Origin: Arctopsyche grandis
Lineage: Eukaryota; Arthropoda; Insecta; Trichoptera; Hydropsychidae
Assembly (NCBI RefSeq): GCF_051622035.1
Contig: NC_135367.1
Coordinates: 28,350,001 to 28,414,000, forward strand
Reading direction: 5' to 3'
Length of the DNA: 64,000 nucleotides
Position numbers and translations under genes: made by a program. Positions 60,693-64,000 of the stretch are shown piece after piece (within the stretch, counting starts at the first letter, position 1; every line of letters begins with the position of its first letter). The notes beneath the pieces are model-generated. The model was not told the origin of the DNA. It searched no databases and saw only the letters and a list, made by a program, of their open reading frames with translations.

Positions 60693-61195
60693 TTAAACGA
60701 GCAGCATGGATAAGTGGTAAACATATATGCTTTCGAACATAGTGATCACGGGTTCGAGTCCCACTAGCTGCTGCTGGACAGACCTTAGTTTGTCACTCCA
60801 GGTCGATCGTTACCTATCAGAGTTTGCCAATTTATCCGATTTTCATTGAAACGATTCCAAAAAATTGGCAACCTTACCCATTGTGTCACAAGTCTCGAGT
60901 ATTCAGCAATCTTGAATGTCGATGAATTGTATAAAATGCTGTTTATTTACAAATTTGACCATAAATTTCTCTGTGGATGATAATTGATATATCTTTATTA
61001 AATTTCGAAGAATTACAAACAAATTTGACCATATACATATGTATGTATGGATGAACGTATGTATGTATGTATGTCTTTATGGGTTTTAATCGATATTTTT
61101 TTGTATAAAATAATACTTGTATCAAATGTACAATATTTCTGGCCAGGAAGGCGTATAGGGGTTACCTGCTAGCCCTTCCTGGTATAAATTAAAAA
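60693..61195 (+). mobile_element. SINE family 1, complete long-form copy
   Basis: Head GAGCAGCATGGATAAGTGG, B box GGGTTCGAGTCCC. Body TATCAGAGTTTGCCAATTTA and GATTTTCATTGAAACGATTC, then CTCTGTGGATGATAATTG. Hairpin CCAGGAAGG (61143-61151) / CCTTCCTGG (61174-61182) around GGGGTTACCTGC, then an AAAAATAAATAAATG tail. Some AT-rich sequence near 61040-61075 contains a GTAT microsatellite. Confidence 0.85.
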
Positions 61196-61204
61196 TAAAT
61201 AAAT

Positions 61205-61440
61205 GTATGAAATCCCATAAATGATTATATATAGTTAGCATCAGTAACTTATTTAACAATAACAATAAAATTTCGCTGAATTGTATAAAAAAATACTGCA
61301 AATTGACACAATTGACTAAAGATGTCTCTGTGGATGTTAATTGGTATTGATATTTACTTTGTATAATAGTAAATATTAATACCTGTTAGGCCTTCCTGAT
61401 ACCTTCCTAATACCTGTTAGGTCTTCTTGGTATGCATTAA
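61205..61440 (+). mobile_element. SINE family 1, 3' half
   Basis: GCTGAATTGTATAAAAAAAT, GATGTCTCTGTGGATGTTAA and a decayed, partly duplicated CCTTCCTGATACC / TACCTGTTAGG tail match the second half of the adjacent copy. Confidence 0.7.
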
Positions 61441-62659
61441 AAATAATTGAATTATAAATTATATATGGCTTCATTCACAAATTGAATTATTATAATTATC
61501 CAAAACGCTAATTTATTAAAAAAGAAAATTTTCTACTACATATCACTTTTGACTACATATGAGGATAAATATTTAAAAACGCTTTTCAAAGTAGCAATAA
61601 AAGCTTTGAATCCACGTGCTTGTTTATAAATGCATTGGTTTAATTTTTCAAACCGATTAATACACATGTATAAAATATTTTTGAACGCTCAATATACCCA
61701 CTGTGTCATGATAGAATGTCCCTTTTTTATTAAGCATATTTTCATCGTGCATATTTACTACAAAAAAATAAAATAAAAATACGGATGATAAATGTGACGC
61801 GTTAATGGACGCTCTAACCGTTGAATATGCAAATAATTTCACGTATATGCGAAGCTTATGAAAAAAAATTAAAGCTCGATTTAATTAAATCACTCTTGTA
61901 AATATTTAAATTCTAGATTAACATATTTATTCCGACAATCACAAGACCGACGATCGCCTAAATCCGCGACAGTTTCTTCAACGGTTCCACTTGATCTAAT
62001 TGCATTTGAAACGCTGCAGTTTATTTTTAAAGGAGTGCTGACTTGTTTGTATTTGCAACGTACGTGGAAAGTGGCTGCGAATTCTGTCCGGATTCCGATG
62101 AATATTTTCCGGATTTAGCGGACGGTTAGAGGCGCCCGGTTAACCGGATGCTGGGAGCTTTCGCAAACGTTTCCGCCGATAGTTTTCCGGGTCGTTTTCC
62201 CGTAACGATAATCCGGATAGTTATCGCCAAACACGGCGACGTTGCTTGCACTTTGGTAACGACGTAACGGCATAACGGACGTTACGGTCACGTCGCGAAA
62301 AACACCCCGTGAAAATATCGTTGGCCATATTTCGCGTTTTATCGGCCAGATTCTATCTCGCTCGCTTCGATTCAATTACACAAAAGCGTCTACGAAACAC
62401 CTACGCGATCCAGAAGAAGAAAACAAAAAATGTACGATGAAAAATCTTCAGTTTTTCTATTGAAATAAATCCACCATATACATATGTACCATAAAAAATT
62501 AAGCTGATACTCATAAGAATGTTTTTCAATTTAAAGTTTCTTCACAAATTTATTATATGTCAAGAATGATATAAAAAGTATGCGCAAAAACGATTTTTAA
62601 TGAGCAAAGTACACACCCACATACATTCATTACAATACAATCATATTCCGTTTGTTACA
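61441..62659. other. no recognised gene; GC-rich patch
   Basis: Positions 62050-62400 are CpG-rich with an unrecognised 86-codon minus-strand frame. The rest is AT-rich. Confidence 0.4.
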
Positions 62660-63065
62660 GACATTACTAACAAACTAACAAGTAGATTCTATGACAGAAT
62701 CACTAATAACCATACTAACACACTTGTGAAGAGTCTCGGTGATTACAATTAAATGTCTATACCCTTTAGGTATAACACACAGATTACCTAAATACAATCT
62801 GCTTTAGGTCATCGACTTTAGAGAGTATTTCATTAATATTATGTATTAGATGTATTATGACCATTTATAAAAATTGGAAATAGGTTTTTTGGGCTCTTTT
62901 TCCTATTATGTTGTACATTAACATTAGAAAAATAAAATTACTAACAAAATTAAATTAAAATTGTAAAATAGAAAATGATCAGTAGCTATTAAAATAGATA
63001 TAAGATGTATTGTGAACATAATTTCGTAACAATAAAAAGCATTTAAAAATCAAAATCAAAATACA
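62660..63065 (+). repeat. dispersed repeat C, copy 2
   Basis: Inverted relative to 5941-6350. It ends in an AAAATCAAAATCAAAAT tail, which favours a retroposed 3' end on this strand. Confidence 0.75.
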
Positions 63066-63195
63066 TTCATTACAAAATATAGAACAAACTCATTTCAAAA
63101 TTGTTTTTATTCATTACTAGCTGTATTACCCGGCTTCGCTCAGTGTTTATAAAATAAACCGCTTAAACATGACTAAGCTAATAGTAAACATTTAA

Positions 63196-63330
63196 TTAAA
63201 AAAAAAAAATTTTTAAAAATTTAAAAAAAAAATCAAAAAAAAAATTAAAAAAAAATAATAAAAAAAATAAAAAATAATAAAAAAAAAATCAAAAAAAAAA
63301 TCAAAAAAAAAATTTAAAAAAAAAAAATCA
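63196..63330 (+). repeat. A-rich low-complexity block
   Basis: Runs of 7-10 A interrupted by TCA, TTT or TA. The minus-strand Phe-rich frame across it is an artefact of composition. Confidence 0.9.
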
Positions 63331-63351
63331 ATTTTTTTTTTTTGCCTTCTA

Positions 63352-64000
63352 GGGCTTCGCCCTCGGCGCCCCCTTGAGCCTTTGCCTTCTAGGGCTTCGC
63401 CCCTCCACGCCCCCATGAGCAATTGCCGTTTAGGGCTTCGCCCCCATGATCAGTTGCCTTTTAGGGCTTCGCCCCTCCGCGCCCCCATGATTAAATGCCG
63501 TCTAGGGCTTCGCCCCCCTTAGCTAATGCCTTTTAGGGCTTCGCCCCCCTTAGTTAATGCCTAATAGGGCTTCGCCCCTCCGCGCCCCCATGATTAAATG
63601 CCGTCTAGGGCTTCGCCCCCCTTAGTAAATGACTATCAGGGCTTCGCCCCTCCACGCCCCCATGATTAAATGCCATCTAGGGCTTCGCCCCCATGATCAG
63701 TTGCCGATAAGGGCTTCGCCCCTCCACGTCCCCATGACTAATTGCCGTCTAGGGCTTCGCCCCCATTATCAGTTGCCTTTTAGGGCTTCGCCCCTCCGCG
63801 CCCCCATTATTAAATGCCGTTTAGGGCTTCGCCCCCCTTAGCTAATTTATTTTGGGGCTTCGCCCCTCCGCGTCCCCATGGTTAATTGCCGTCTAGGGCT
63901 TCGCCCCCATTATCAGTTGCCTTTTAGGGCTTCGCCTCCCCCTAGTTAATGCCTTTTAGGGCTTCGCCCCTCCGCGTCCCCATGATTTAATGCCGTCTAG
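63352..64000 (+). repeat. GGGCTTCGCC mini-hairpin tandem array
   Basis: Eighteen GGGCTTCGCC cores start at 63352, 63392, 63433, 63464, 63505, 63536, 63567, 63608, 63639, 63680, 63711, 63752, 63783, 63824, 63855, 63896, 63927 and 63959, and a nineteenth begins at the window edge. Spacing is 31 or 41 bp (once 40, once 32), mostly alternating, so the higher-order unit is 72 bp. The long unit has an extra 10-bp TCCRCGYCCC block. The opposite strand reads GGGCGAAGCCC, a short hairpin with a GAA loop. Confidence 0.95.

Larger units (their letters stand above)
63117..64000 (-). mobile_element. Helitron-like element, 3' end (continues past the window)
   Basis: Read on the minus strand, the terminus is GAGCGAAGCCGGGTAATACAGCTAG followed by T (given here only as its key parts GCGAAGC, GCCGGGTAA and CTAG). 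CTAG|T without inverted repeats, and similarity to ATGCCGGGTTTAGCTAG at 25093-25109, indicate a Helitron 3' end at 63117. Inside are an A-rich block (63196-63330) and the GGGCGAAGCCC array. The 5' end and any Rep/helicase gene lie beyond position 64000, if present. Confidence 0.6.

Noticed and set aside
63629..63841. A 70-codon frame with a 24-residue repeat over the GGGCTTCGCC array
   Set aside because: The 72-bp higher-order unit is divisible by three, so any frame without a stop repeats; this is a by-product of the array, not a protein signal.
63352..64000. A CRISPR-like regular array
   Set aside because: The repeated core is only about 10 bp, linkers are themselves repeated, and the surroundings are eukaryotic transposon sequence without cas genes.

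Overview
The window is AT-rich eukaryotic DNA, most likely from an insect. It has a nuclear-type tRNA-Cys, TTAGG/CCTAA telomere-like tracts, many ATAC/GTAT microsatellites, RTE-type and other non-LTR retrotransposons, tRNA-derived SINEs, Helitron-like ends, a hAT remnant and several MITEs. I cannot name the species. There is no bacterial-style gene organisation and no complete multi-exon host gene that I can prove.

Host features are few. A tRNA-Cys(GCA) sits at 1584-1655 with a Pol III T-run behind it. A GC-rich island at about 6690-7133 ends in a short exon-like reading frame (7073-7127) that resembles a signal peptide and stops at a GTAAGC donor. Two sites on the same strand (207|208 and 40091|40092) look like recursive splice (ratchet) points: pyrimidine tract, CAG, then immediately a donor, with a second donor 59-69 nt further on. 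Together they suggest that much of the window may be long introns of one plus-strand gene. This is inference.

Most of what can be identified is mobile DNA. A 5'-truncated RTE element with a long open reverse transcriptase frame lies at 21006-22975 (minus); two decayed relatives are at 37364-38050 and 46895-47313. C-terminal and 3' ends of other non-LTR elements are at 11490-11955, 14297-14990, 20385-20818, 27237-27335, 35935-36260, 44230-44830 and 45127-45490. A tRNA-derived SINE family has about a dozen copies (5155, 14125, 25880, 32745, 42120, 51820, 53785, 56570, 58301, 59265, 60693, 61205). SINEs and non-LTR elements share a 3' hairpin whose loop is conserved while its stems differ but stay self-complementary.

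DNA elements include a foldback/MITE family (41596, 51388, 57851), a 373-bp element with a 9-bp target duplication (47549-47921), a 158-bp TIR element (59052-59209), a decayed hAT with a transposase C-terminus (49120-49837) and Helitron-like pieces (24814, 50036, 60358, 63117). The last runs off the right edge and carries a GGGCTTCGCC array whose units are spaced almost strictly 31 or 41 bp apart. The remaining stretches are unique or unrecognised AT-rich DNA; their short ORFs look like chance.
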